From assembly GCA_949948825.1 (NCBI GenBank), contig CATLIJ010000003.1:1-30482 (forward strand): a stretch of DNA of 30,482 bases. The letters run 5' to 3'. Below are positions 16,822 to 24,796 of this stretch, in pieces. This DNA is from an uncultured Clostridiaceae bacterium (lineage in GTDB: Bacteria > Bacillota > Clostridia > Lachnospirales > Lachnospiraceae). The notes beneath the pieces were generated by a model. The model had not been told where the DNA came from. It ran no database searches and worked only from the letters and a program-made list of their open reading frames with translations. Position 1 is the first letter of the stretch, and every line of letters begins with the position of its first letter. A program made the position numbers and the translations under genes.

Positions 16822-19722
16822 TTATCTTACCATATTTTTGGACAATCTCTCCTCAAACTCTCCTTCTGGTACAGGTTTGGCGTAGTGGTAGCCTTGGGCT
16901 ACGCGGGCGCCTACCTCTCGCATGAGCTCCACATCCCGCTCGTTTTCCACACCTTCGCATACGATTTGTGCGCCCAGATTGTAGGCCAGCTCTACAATGC
17001 TTCTCATAATTTTCACCTGACGGCTTCGGTCTTCCTGATTCAGAAGGAAGGAGCGGTCCAGCTTTATGACAGAAGCGGGTATTTTTTCGATGACTCCCAG
17101 GGAGGAGTATCCGGAGCCAAAGTCATCAATGGAGAGACGGATGCCTCTGGCATTCAGTTCTTCTAATGTCTGTGCAGCTGTTTTGGCTTCCATTTCTTCC
17201 ATAACCAAGGTTTCGGTTATCTCAACTTCAATCAGATCTTTTGGAATCTCATATTCTTCCAGAACCTTTTCAAAGCGATTGACAAATCCTGGCTTGGTAA
17301 AATGCATTCGGGAAAAATTGCAGGAGATTGTCACAACCGCTTCTCCCCGGTCCATCCGCCTGCGGAGCATCCTGCAGACACATTTCAGGATGAAAAAGTC
17401 AATCTCTGTTATCCGTCCGGTCTGTTCGTAGTAGGGAACAAAGAATCCGGGTGATATGATGGCTCCCTGAGCGGAAGGGTCAATAAAACGTACCAAAGCT
17501 TCTGCGCCAACAATTTTTTCCGTAAGGACATCAATCTTGGCCTGATAGTATGCAACAAAATTACCTTCAACGCTTACAGAATCCAGTAATTTTTCTTTTT
17601 CGTGCCGTTCAATGATGGCCTTTTCCAGAGCATCATCATAGACCATTATGCTGTTATCGCCGTGGTCCCATACAAATTCAATGGCCTGGTTGGCACATAC
17701 AAGTGCGCCGCGAAGATCATGGCTTCCAGAGGGGAGAAAGTAGACTCCGGTTTGCAGCTCTACGTTGCTCTCCATTTTAAGCAGAACCTGATCCTTTATA
17801 AAATGTTCAATTTGTTCCAGACGTTCCGGAACGGAACCGTATTCCGAGGACAGGAGAAGAGCAAAGTGATCCCCGTCTGCTCTGGCACAAATCTCATCTT
17901 TATCCTTTATCATGTGAGACAGAGCGTTTGATATGGTTTTTAAGAGCTTCTGTCCGTTGTTCCATCCATAGATGGCTTTGTAATTCTGGAACTGGGCTAT
18001 GTTCAGATAAGCAACCCCATACTGCTGCTTCGGCCGGTCCATCAGTATTTTTTCTCCATGATAGATGAAATAGTTTAAATTGCCAATGGCCAGCTCCGGA
18101 TCTTTGTACATCAGTTTTTGTATTTTCCGGCTGTCTCTTACAATATGTATGGTTACAAGGACTATTGCAATCATAATTAAAATCAGGATGGCAATAATGA
18201 TATCACTATAGCTTTGGAGAAAATGGCTCATGCTGGCAAGAGAATAGACATTCCGCTCCAGCATATAATCATTGATTGCTCTGGCATCAATGGAAAGAAG
18301 GGTTTTATTTAAAATTCCGGCAAGCAGCGGTTCATCCGCACGTATGGCTATGGCCAGACCATGCTGGCCGCTTAGGACATTCTTTATCTCCAGCTCATAG
18401 TACCGGATTTTGGAGCTTAAAAGATATTCGGCCAGATAGCCGTCGCACAGAGCGGCATCTGTCCTGCCGCTGTTTACCATTTCAATGCTTTCCAGCTGTG
18501 TGCTGCAGTTGACTACTTCTGTGGACTGTAAATCCACCACATTTCCAGCCTCCGGAGAAAGATAGGAAACCGAGGAAATGGAATGGATGGAGTTCAAATC
18601 CTTTGTCTTTTTCATGACAAGCACCATGGGAACCTGGGCATAGTCCCTCATTTTTATGAGCTGATTGTCATAAAGCTCATGTTCCGAATAGGTGCTGTAA
18701 GACATGATATCAATGGTTCCGTTTTTCAGGGCTTCATAAGCTTTTTGGGAATTATCAAATTTCTGCCAGGTGAGAGTCACTCCGGTTACAGAGGCAGCTC
18801 CCTCCAGGAGATCACGGGTCAGTCCTCGGCAGTCGCCATTTTCATCGTAGAGAAATGGATAATAACCGTCCAGATAACCTACATTCACCTGATTTGCCTG
18901 AGAAATGTAGTGTTTTTCTTCTGTGGTAAATACAATGGTTTTGTCCAGCCTGCTTTGATAATAGGCATTCATCAGGCGGGTTTCCAGCTCCGGACTGTTC
19001 ATCTTCAGGTCAGCAATGGCATGGTTTAATTCCCGCATCACATCATCATTGCCCGGATAGGTAATATAATAAAAAGGTCTTGGGGCAAAACGTCCGATGA
19101 GACGCTGGCCTTCTTTGATTTCCATAAATGTGTGAACCATGGCATCGATCTGACCGCAGTCCAGCGCCTCCTGAAGCATGGCAGTGGAATCATACTCCTT
19201 AATTTTAGGAAACCACAGACCATTGTCAGATAAATAATTGCGGAATTCATTTTTGCGCACATAGGTTTTTACCATGCCAAAGGTAATATGTTTCATGGCC
19301 TCGAAATCTTCATAAGCAAGGGAGCTGTCTCCATTGGTGGCAATAATGCCAAAGGTATAGCCGCTGGACAGATCTGCATACTGGTATTTGGAGGCGCGGG
19401 AGGCAGAATATTGGGCGCTTCCTACCAGGTCAGCTTTTTTATCCGCAACAAGCTGAAGGGCAGCATCCCAGCTTTCACATTCCACATATTCAATATCCCA
19501 GCCCGTATATCTGCAAAGCTCATCCAGATATTCCACATCCATACCAGTAAGCCGCCCGTCGGCATCCTTTTCGTGATATCCGCTCATGGGGAAGAAAGCA
19601 ACCTTTACTGTACGGCTTCCTTTTCCATAGGCAGAGCCAGGAAGCCACATGCCGGAAATACCTGCTACAAGCGTAAAAATCAAAAGGAATACCGGCCATT
19701 TTTTTAATCTTATGTTTTTCAT
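16822..19722 (-). CDS. Membrane sensor with two solute-binding domains, degenerate GGDEF and EAL phosphodiesterase domain
   Basis: This 966-residue protein starts at ATG 19722, with GGGAGGG (plus-strand 19734-19740) upstream. An N-terminal signal/anchor is followed by two tandem family-3 solute-binding-like domains (about 38-270, starting VKVAFFPMSGY; and about 284-500, starting VNVGYLDGYYPFLYD), a transmembrane helix (about 507-527), a GGDEF-like domain (about 560-690) and an EAL domain (about 715-955). The GGDEF site reads ADGDHF, so diguanylate cyclase activity is unlikely. The EAL domain keeps EALVRF, the metal-site Asn (SCNFSRMHF), EITET, DDFGSGYSSL, KLDRSF, EGVEN and AQGYHYAKP, so c-di-GMP hydrolysis is likely. 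It should couple an extracellular ligand, perhaps an amino acid, to c-di-GMP breakdown. Confidence 0.94.
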   Translation of the reverse strand: MKNIRLKKWPVFLLIFTLVAGISGMWLPGSAYGKGSRTVKVAFFPMSGYHEKDADGRLTGMDVEYLDELCRYTGWDIEYVECESWDAALQLVADKKADLVGSAQYSASRASKYQYADLSSGYTFGIIATNGDSSLAYEDFEAMKHITFGMVKTYVRKNEFRNYLSDNGLWFPKIKEYDSTAMLQEALDCGQIDAMVHTFMEIKEGQRLIGRFAPRPFYYITYPGNDDVMRELNHAIADLKMNSPELETRLMNAYYQSRLDKTIVFTTEEKHYISQANQVNVGYLDGYYPFLYDENGDCRGLTRDLLEGAASVTGVTLTWQKFDNSQKAYEALKNGTIDIMSYSTYSEHELYDNQLIKMRDYAQVPMVLVMKKTKDLNSIHSISSVSYLSPEAGNVVDLQSTEVVNCSTQLESIEMVNSGRTDAALCDGYLAEYLLSSKIRYYELEIKNVLSGQHGLAIAIRADEPLLAGILNKTLLSIDARAINDYMLERNVYSLASMSHFLQSYSDIIIAILILIMIAIVLVTIHIVRDSRKIQKLMYKDPELAIGNLNYFIYHGEKILMDRPKQQYGVAYLNIAQFQNYKAIYGWNNGQKLLKTISNALSHMIKDKDEICARADGDHFALLLSSEYGSVPERLEQIEHFIKDQVLLKMESNVELQTGVYFLPSGSHDLRGALVCANQAIEFVWDHGDNSIMVYDDALEKAIIERHEKEKLLDSVSVEGNFVAYYQAKIDVLTEKIVGAEALVRFIDPSAQGAIISPGFFVPYYEQTGRITEIDFFILKCVCRMLRRRMDRGEAVVTISCNFSRMHFTKPGFVNRFEKVLEEYEIPKDLIEVEITETLVMEEMEAKTAAQTLEELNARGIRLSIDDFGSGYSSLGVIEKIPASVIKLDRSFLLNQEDRSRQVKIMRSIVELAYNLGAQIVCEGVENERDVELMREVGARVAQGYHYAKPVPEGEFEERLSKNMVR

Positions 19723-19805
19723 ACCTTGTTACACCCTCCCTATACTTTTCCTGATCAAAGCATCTGAAAGAACCAGCTTGCAGCAATTATCTGGTTTTCT
19801 TTTCT

Positions 19806-19811
19806 ATTGTA
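19806..19811 (-). promoter_or_regulatory. Probable extended -10 promoter of the EAL gene
   Basis: On the minus strand TGGTACAAT ends at 19806, an extended -10 with no good -35. The roughly 80-base leader contains an AACCAG/CTGGTT hairpin (19771-19796). I do not recognise a c-di-GMP riboswitch in it. Confidence 0.4.
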
Positions 19812-19893
19812 CCAAATTACCAGTGTGATAGCTACCTATATTTGAGAAAATTTTGGTGTTTTTGTTCAATCCCATGAAAGAAAGAAGTAAGTC

Positions 19894-19922
19894 TTGCATA
19901 ACCAGTCTAAAAAGTGTAAAAT
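19894..19922 (+). promoter_or_regulatory. Promoter of the HIT gene
   Basis: TTGCAT (19894-19899) and TAAAAT (19917-19922) are 17 bases apart, about 50 bases before the HIT start codon. Confidence 0.6.
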
Positions 19923-19973
19923 AGAGAAACAATACCCATAGTGAAAATATTTCAGAAAGAGAAGGTAATGACA

Positions 19974-20393
19974 ATGAAAGATGTGAATTGTGCATATTGT
20001 ATGCAAGGGGAACTGGTAGCAAAGTTTGCTTATCCGATTTGCAAGATGGATTCAGGATTTTTGTATGTATTTAAGGAACAGAGCCATCCGGGGCGGCTGA
20101 TTCTTGCCCATGATAAGCACATCAGCGAGTTGATTGACCTGACAGAGGAGGAGCGGAATCTGTTTTTTGCAGATGTGGCAAAGGCGGCAAGGGCCATTCA
20201 TAAGGTTTTTGGCCCGAAGAAGGTGAATTATGGAGCTTATGGGGATACTGGCTGCCATCTCCACTTTCATCTGGTGCCAAAGTATGAGAACGGGCCGGAA
20301 TGGGGCGGTGTGTTTGAGATGAATCCAGGGAAGGTTCTTTTGACAGACAAAGAGTATGAGGAGATTGCAGATAAGATTCGGAAGGCTCTGTAA
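19974..20393 (+). CDS. HIT-family nucleotide hydrolase/transferase
   Basis: The open frame reaches a GTG at 19941, with ATGs at 19968 and 19974. I choose 19974 because GAAGG at 19961-19965 is at proper spacing and homologs usually begin just before the CxxC. The 139-residue product has Cys6/Cys9 (CAYC), a HIT fold with LILAHDKHI, and the triad CHLHFHLVPK with His95, His97 and His99, matching H-x-H-x-H. Such proteins hydrolyse nucleoside phosphoramidates or dinucleoside polyphosphates. The Cys pair may be half of a zinc site. It is probably the first gene of a unit with the LRR gene, 54 bases downstream. Confidence 0.9.
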   Translation: MKDVNCAYCMQGELVAKFAYPICKMDSGFLYVFKEQSHPGRLILAHDKHISELIDLTEEERNLFFADVAKAARAIHKVFGPKKVNYGAYGDTGCHLHFHLVPKYENGPEWGGVFEMNPGKVLLTDKEYEEIADKIRKAL

Positions 20394-20447
20394 AATAGAA
20401 AGGATTTTTAAAAACCAGAGAAAGAACAAGGGAGAATACAGGATTTC

Positions 20448-22400
20448 ATGAAATTTGTGGATTTGAAATGCCCGAATTGCGGCGGAAGGCTGATTCCTGT
20501 GGAGGGAAATCAGAAGATTGTTGCCTGTGAATACTGTAACAGCCAGTATATTTTGGAGGATGACCGGGTAATCAATTATCACATCTATCAACAGGCTCCG
20601 CCAGGGAATGACGGATTTAAGAGAACAGATCGATCCGGCGACCGGTCCGGAGTTTTGGCTGCCGCCGGGATACTGGCAGGGCTTGTGGTGATCTTTGGAC
20701 TGGGGATTGGCTTGAGCGCCAGGGATAAGAGCAGCTATCCCCCTGTCAGCCGTCCGGCCTCTTCTCCGGCGATTTATGAGATAGAAGAAACAGAAGACAG
20801 CAAAAGGATGTCCCATTCTCCATTTTATGATGTTCTTTTGGAGGGGATTTATGAAAAGCCGGCAGATTCTGTGGATTCCGGACAGAGGGAACAGTTAAAG
20901 TATCTTCGGATTGACACAAGCAGGGATACCTTTCTGGTGGATTACAGCTTTGAGAATCCATATGAAGCTCCGGAGGGCGAGATTCACCATCTGGAGCTGG
21001 AGCCACAGGACTGGAATACAGATGATCTGGCAGAGTTTCCGGAGCTTGTAAAGGTAGAGCTGGCATACACCTGGGCGGATGGGGAGGTTTTAAGCCAGCT
21101 TCCCCATCTTCAGGGGCTTTCCTGCTGCAAGGTGAGTCCGCAGGATTTGGCTGGATGGATGGAACCAGGACAGCTTCGGGAGCTGCACCTGGATAATCCG
21201 GAAGATCTGGAAGGATTGTCTGCTTTTGAAAATCTGGAGATTTTGTCTCTTGAGGATGTAGTGGCGCCGGATATGCGGCAGCTGGCTTCCATGAAGCATT
21301 TACGGTCTCTGACCATTGTTGAGGACGAGCCAAATTCCGACCCCTTTTCGGACTCCTCCTCCCGTACTTTGACGGATTATTCGGCTGTTTCCATACTGAC
21401 TGGGCTGGAAGAGCTCCACCTGGAATCCTCTGCTGTCCGGGAGGTAAGCTTTCTAAAGTCTTTGACCAGTCTGACCAAATTGTCTCTGGCTGAGACAGAG
21501 GCAATCAGCCTTGAGCCTGTGGGAGAGCTGACAGGACTTACCTCTCTCTGCATAAAGGGCAATGACTCAGTAAAGGATTATGATTTTATCCAAAAGCTTA
21601 CAGGGCTGAAAAGCCTGATCCTGGATAAGGGTACCTCCCAGCCAGACCCGGATCTGTCTGCCCTGGGGCAGCTGGAAACACTGGATATTCGTGGATTTAT
21701 GTCTGTCTCGTCTTTAAGAGGTTTAAAAGGTTTAAAGGCTTTGTCTGTCCATGGATGTAATGTAGATGAGATCAGTACCCTTTCCTCACTGTCTGGCCTG
21801 GAAAGGTTCAGCTGTTATTCGGTATGGACTTATTCCAAGCCTCTTAGAAATCTAAACTTTCTGGAGGGGATGACCAGTTTAAAGTATCTGGACTTTTGCG
21901 GCATGGAGGACAAAGACAGGTGGGGCGGATATGGCAACAATATGGAGATTTACGGAGATATTTCCAATGTATTGAATCATCCAGGCCTGGAGGAGCTGTA
22001 CTTAAATAAATGTCTGTTTGGCATAGAATTTGACCGGTTACAGGACAATCCCACATTGAAAAAGCTTCAGATGAAGGAGGTTACTTTAAAGAAGAACATT
22101 CATGTGGAGACTTATTCCGGCATGACGGATATTTGGTATGATGATGTGTCCATGGCAGAAAATATTGATTTTCTGACCCATTATTCCGGACTGGAAGAAC
22201 TGTATCTGGATGGAAATGAGCTGACCACGGTTGAATTTGCCACAGAGCTGAAGCATTTGGAGCGTTTGGGAATGAATAACAATTATGTGACAGATTTGAC
22301 GCCTTTAAATCAGGTGGAAAAGCTAAAATATCTGGACGTCCGCCAAAATCCCATTAACAATACGATTGAGGCAGGGGATCGGGTGGAAATTATAAAATAG
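20448..22400 (+). CDS. Zinc ribbon-TM-leucine-rich repeat protein
   Basis: This 650-residue protein starts at ATG 20448, preceded at somewhat long distance by AGGGAG. Residues 1-40 form a zinc ribbon (Cys 8, 11, 27, 30) very like that of the YdjG-like protein encoded at 8975. One transmembrane helix (about 68-90) follows, and the remaining ~540 residues are leucine-rich repeats of about 20-24 residues (e.g. LRELHLDNPEDLEGLSAFENL, near the start of the series). The series ends with typical internalin-type repeats (LERLGMNNNYVTDLTPL). The topology would put the ribbon inside the cell and the LRR domain outside. No LPxTG or catalytic domain is seen. The function is unknown; ligand or surface binding coupled to a cytoplasmic ribbon is a guess. 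Confidence 0.88.
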   Translation: MKFVDLKCPNCGGRLIPVEGNQKIVACEYCNSQYILEDDRVINYHIYQQAPPGNDGFKRTDRSGDRSGVLAAAGILAGLVVIFGLGIGLSARDKSSYPPVSRPASSPAIYEIEETEDSKRMSHSPFYDVLLEGIYEKPADSVDSGQREQLKYLRIDTSRDTFLVDYSFENPYEAPEGEIHHLELEPQDWNTDDLAEFPELVKVELAYTWADGEVLSQLPHLQGLSCCKVSPQDLAGWMEPGQLRELHLDNPEDLEGLSAFENLEILSLEDVVAPDMRQLASMKHLRSLTIVEDEPNSDPFSDSSSRTLTDYSAVSILTGLEELHLESSAVREVSFLKSLTSLTKLSLAETEAISLEPVGELTGLTSLCIKGNDSVKDYDFIQKLTGLKSLILDKGTSQPDPDLSALGQLETLDIRGFMSVSSLRGLKGLKALSVHGCNVDEISTLSSLSGLERFSCYSVWTYSKPLRNLNFLEGMTSLKYLDFCGMEDKDRWGGYGNNMEIYGDISNVLNHPGLEELYLNKCLFGIEFDRLQDNPTLKKLQMKEVTLKKNIHVETYSGMTDIWYDDVSMAENIDFLTHYSGLEELYLDGNELTTVEFATELKHLERLGMNNNYVTDLTPLNQVEKLKYLDVRQNPINNTIEAGDRVEIIK

Positions 22401-22438
22401 AAATCGTCCAGACAGGGGATCAAGGAGGGAAACTGTAT

Positions 22439-22714
22439 ATGGAAGAGAAAAATGCCATTGACCAGCCTTACCGGATTGCTGTGGTGGGAATCATTGTAGA
22501 GAATCCGGATTTAGCAGGCGCGGTCAATGAGATTTTACACCAGTACAGCAGTTATATTATTGGCCGTATGGGGCTTCCGTACCGGGAAAAACAGATGAAT
22601 ATTATCAGTGTTGTGCTGGACGCCCCGTCTGACATTATCAGTGCAGTGTCCGGGAAGCTGGGACGTCTGCCGGGAGTCAGTTCCAAGGCATTGTACTCGC
22701 GGCAGAAAGGATAG
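22439..22714 (+). CDS. TM1266-family iron-only hydrogenase system putative regulator
   Basis: This 91-residue ACT-like protein starts at ATG 22439 after AAGGAGGG. The sequence RIAVVGIIVENPDLAGAVN, then YIIGRMGLPYREK, IISVVLDAPSDIISAVSGKLG and LPGVSSKA closely matches my recollection of the TM1266 family, usually encoded with the HydE/HydF/HydG maturases of [FeFe] hydrogenase. No maturase gene is in this window. Here it follows an LRR gene and converges on a FeoB-like gene, overlapping it by 38 bases. The link to iron is suggestive. There is no DNA-binding domain; regulation would be through ligand or protein contacts. Confidence 0.9.
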   Translation: MEEKNAIDQPYRIAVVGIIVENPDLAGAVNEILHQYSSYIIGRMGLPYREKQMNIISVVLDAPSDIISAVSGKLGRLPGVSSKALYSRQKG

Positions 22715-24587
22715 CAGTAAGCAAAAGACATAATCCAGTGCCAAACAGGAAAGGCAGAAGAACAGAGACCGCGGTCCATTTCCAGGACCCGGTTTCTTTT
22801 TTTATGCTGCAAAGCGTGGCAGCACATGGCCAGTGAAACAGGCAGAAGATGGTCATGGAAAGAATGGTGGTACAGGTCCAGCCCTGAGCGGCTAAAAAGG
22901 AGAACAGGGCAGAAGGGCTTGCCATGGACAGCAGGGGACTGTTCAGGGAGTCTGTGCCAGAGGCATGCAGATATGCGGTCAGCATAACTGGAAGGACCGT
23001 TTCATTGGAAGAGATGGAAAATAAAAAGGCAAACAGGATAATTCCGTCTAGTCCCATACAGCGTCCAATAGGTTCCAGAAGCCCAATCATATAGGCAAAA
23101 AGGCTGGGGAAAGCATGAATCAGCAGCCAGACGATTCCCACAGAGACTGTGGTGGAAAAAATGGCTTTTTTTATGGCAGGAACCGTCTGGCCGCAGAAAG
23201 TGCGAATCAGTGTCCTGGGAAGTTTAGGGCGCCGGTAGGGAGGAAGCTCCAAAGCAAAAGTACAGGAATTTCCAGGCAGGAGCGTATGGGAAAGAATCCA
23301 TGAGGCAGCCAGTGACGCAGTTATGGCAAGGAATATGATAAAACACAAAAGGAGCGCCGAAAACAGGGATACCCGGACCGGAGAGGAAATTCCGGGAAAA
23401 AGCTCCCATTTCCCCGGAGGCAGAGAGGGGAAAGCGCCTGACATGAAAATCAGTGATATCATCAAAAGCAGGGCAGGAAGCTTTTTGCTGCAAGGAACAA
23501 AGGAATTGGTCAGAATTGCGATGGTCTTCTCCCGGGGAGAATCCATGCTTCGGCATTGGGATATGGCAGCAGCATTGCAGCAGAAGCCCATGGTCATGGC
23601 CAGACATTGTTTGCAGCTGGTATGGCATCCCCGAAATGCGGAATCCAGCTGAAAGGCAATTCTGGGCAGGCAGCCCGTCTCTTCTGCAAGATGGAACAGG
23701 AAAAAAAAGAGTGTCATACATGGCAGCATCAGGGAAATTATCCAGGCCAGAGACCGGTAAATACTGTATATCAGCATGGAAATCAGCCAGGGAGGGGAAT
23801 GGAATGCAGCCATAGCAGCAGCAAGCTTAGGTTCCAGACCAAAAAAAAGCTTCCAGAGAAGAGTGGAAAAGGAAAAGGCTCCTGTCAGGGCAAGCCAGGA
23901 AAGGCCAAAAAGCAGGAAAAATGTTGTAAGGATTCCCACTGCTGGTTCCATAATCATCCGGTCAGCCAAATCGGAGCCCTGGCAGCAGGGGCAGCAGGAA
24001 TGCCGGACGGTCTCCCTGGCAAGCTGCGTTGGACAGTAATCCAGACAATCATAGAAAAAATGCTGCCCATTTGTTTCGTTTACAGCTTGGCGAAGCTGGT
24101 CCAGGGAATCTCCGTGAAGGGCGCAGCAGCACATGACCGGAACCTGAAGGACGTCCTGAAGCAAATCTACATCAATTTCAATTCCTTTTCTTTCTGCCTC
24201 ATCCCAGAAATTTAAGCAGAGAATCACAGGGGTACCGGAAGCTTTGACGGAATCAAGAAAAAGGATTTTGCGAAGCAGATGGAGCTCTCGTTCCAGACAG
24301 GAAGCATCACAGACCAATACAATGAGCTGCGCGTTTCCAGAGCCAAGATAGTCCCAGGCAGCCCTTTCTTTTTCAGATAACCGGGCAGGGGAAAGAAGTC
24401 CTGGCAGGTCTGCCAGCAGGTATTCCTGATGGTTCATGGTAAAATTTCCATATGCTATGTCAGTTGTTTTCCCGTGCCAGTTGCCAGTGTGCTGCCTCAT
24501 TCCAGTGAGTCCGTTGAAAATGGTGCTTTTGCCTGTATTTGAGCTTCCGGCAAGGGCAATGGTCACAGTCGGCCTTTTTTCATCCAT
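22677..24587 (-). CDS. feoB: FeoB-like ferrous iron transporter
   Basis: This 636-residue protein starts at ATG 24587, with AGGTGGG upstream. The N-terminal G domain has G1 GSSNTGKS (14-21) followed by TGMRQHTGNWHGKTT with the switch Thr, G3 DLPG (60-63) and G4 NFWD (126-129), the FeoB pattern. The membrane part keeps both gate signatures in altered form: GFCCNAAAISQCRSMDSPRE corresponds to the GCNVPA region, and VPCSKKLPALLL to the MSCSARLP region with its conserved Cys. It is shorter than classical FeoB, and no FeoA gene lies beside it. FeoB imports Fe(II) across the inner membrane. The last ~13 codons overlap the opposite-strand TM1266 gene. Substitutions such as CCNAAA leave some doubt about metal specificity. 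Confidence 0.88.
   Translation of the reverse strand: MDEKRPTVTIALAGSSNTGKSTIFNGLTGMRQHTGNWHGKTTDIAYGNFTMNHQEYLLADLPGLLSPARLSEKERAAWDYLGSGNAQLIVLVCDASCLERELHLLRKILFLDSVKASGTPVILCLNFWDEAERKGIEIDVDLLQDVLQVPVMCCCALHGDSLDQLRQAVNETNGQHFFYDCLDYCPTQLARETVRHSCCPCCQGSDLADRMIMEPAVGILTTFFLLFGLSWLALTGAFSFSTLLWKLFFGLEPKLAAAMAAFHSPPWLISMLIYSIYRSLAWIISLMLPCMTLFFFLFHLAEETGCLPRIAFQLDSAFRGCHTSCKQCLAMTMGFCCNAAAISQCRSMDSPREKTIAILTNSFVPCSKKLPALLLMISLIFMSGAFPSLPPGKWELFPGISSPVRVSLFSALLLCFIIFLAITASLAASWILSHTLLPGNSCTFALELPPYRRPKLPRTLIRTFCGQTVPAIKKAIFSTTVSVGIVWLLIHAFPSLFAYMIGLLEPIGRCMGLDGIILFAFLFSISSNETVLPVMLTAYLHASGTDSLNSPLLSMASPSALFSFLAAQGWTCTTILSMTIFCLFHWPCAATLCSIKKETGSWKWTAVSVLLPFLFGTGLCLLLTAILSAASTMPWN
22765..22803 (+). 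terminator. Rho-independent terminator for the TM1266 unit, embedded in feoB
   Basis: GGTCC (22773-22777, with flanking ACCG) pairs with GGACC (22785-22789, with flanking GGT and GA/TTC extension), leaving a 7-base loop and one bulged C. A run of T with one C follows (22793-22803). It is 50 bases after the TM1266 stop, on the opposite strand of feoB codons near residue 600. Confidence 0.75.
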
Positions 24588-24796
24588 AAATAGAATCCCA
24601 CCTGAAAAAATTCCTTATTGATTAAGTATGTGGCAGAGGTTTGGCTGGTGCCTGTATAGGGCAGCATATGGTTGTCCCCCTTTTGGAAATGGCTGCAGGT
24701 TTTTCCATAGTTCTCCTAGTTCTTTTCCATGAATTATGTGTTATGATACTTTTGTAACAGAAATGTAATAATCTAGTAACAAAAGGAGGAAATCCC
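24588..24796. other. Divergent intergenic region between feoB and the CAP gene
   Basis: It holds the start signals of both genes. On the feoB side there is a leader with a GCAGC/GCTGC stem (about 24661-24695); I looked for iron, cobalamin and other riboswitch cores and recognised none. No convincing promoter for feoB could be fixed. Confidence 0.4.
24739..24747 (+). promoter_or_regulatory. Extended -10 promoter of the CAP gene
   Basis: TGTTATGAT gives an extended -10 (TATGAT, 24742-24747) about 50 bases before the start codon; no good -35 is present. Confidence 0.45.

Noticed and set aside
16684..17166. Plus-strand open frame running from permease 2 across the gap into the EAL gene
   Set aside because: It overlaps two supported genes and the hairpin between them and has no sensible domain.
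17864..17890. Active diguanylate cyclase in the EAL protein
   Set aside because: The active-site motif reads ADGDHF, not GGDEF/GGEEF, so cyclase activity is not supported.
19723..19810. A c-di-GMP riboswitch upstream of the EAL gene
   Set aside because: The leader is only about 80 bases with one simple hairpin and lacks the conserved class I or II core.
23556..24215. Plus-strand open frame of 219 codons inside feoB
   Set aside because: It is antisense to clear FeoB motifs and its translation shows no domain; shadow frame.
24588..24796. A metal riboswitch in the feoB leader
   Set aside because: A weak stem is present but I could not match any known riboswitch core; a covariance-model search would decide.
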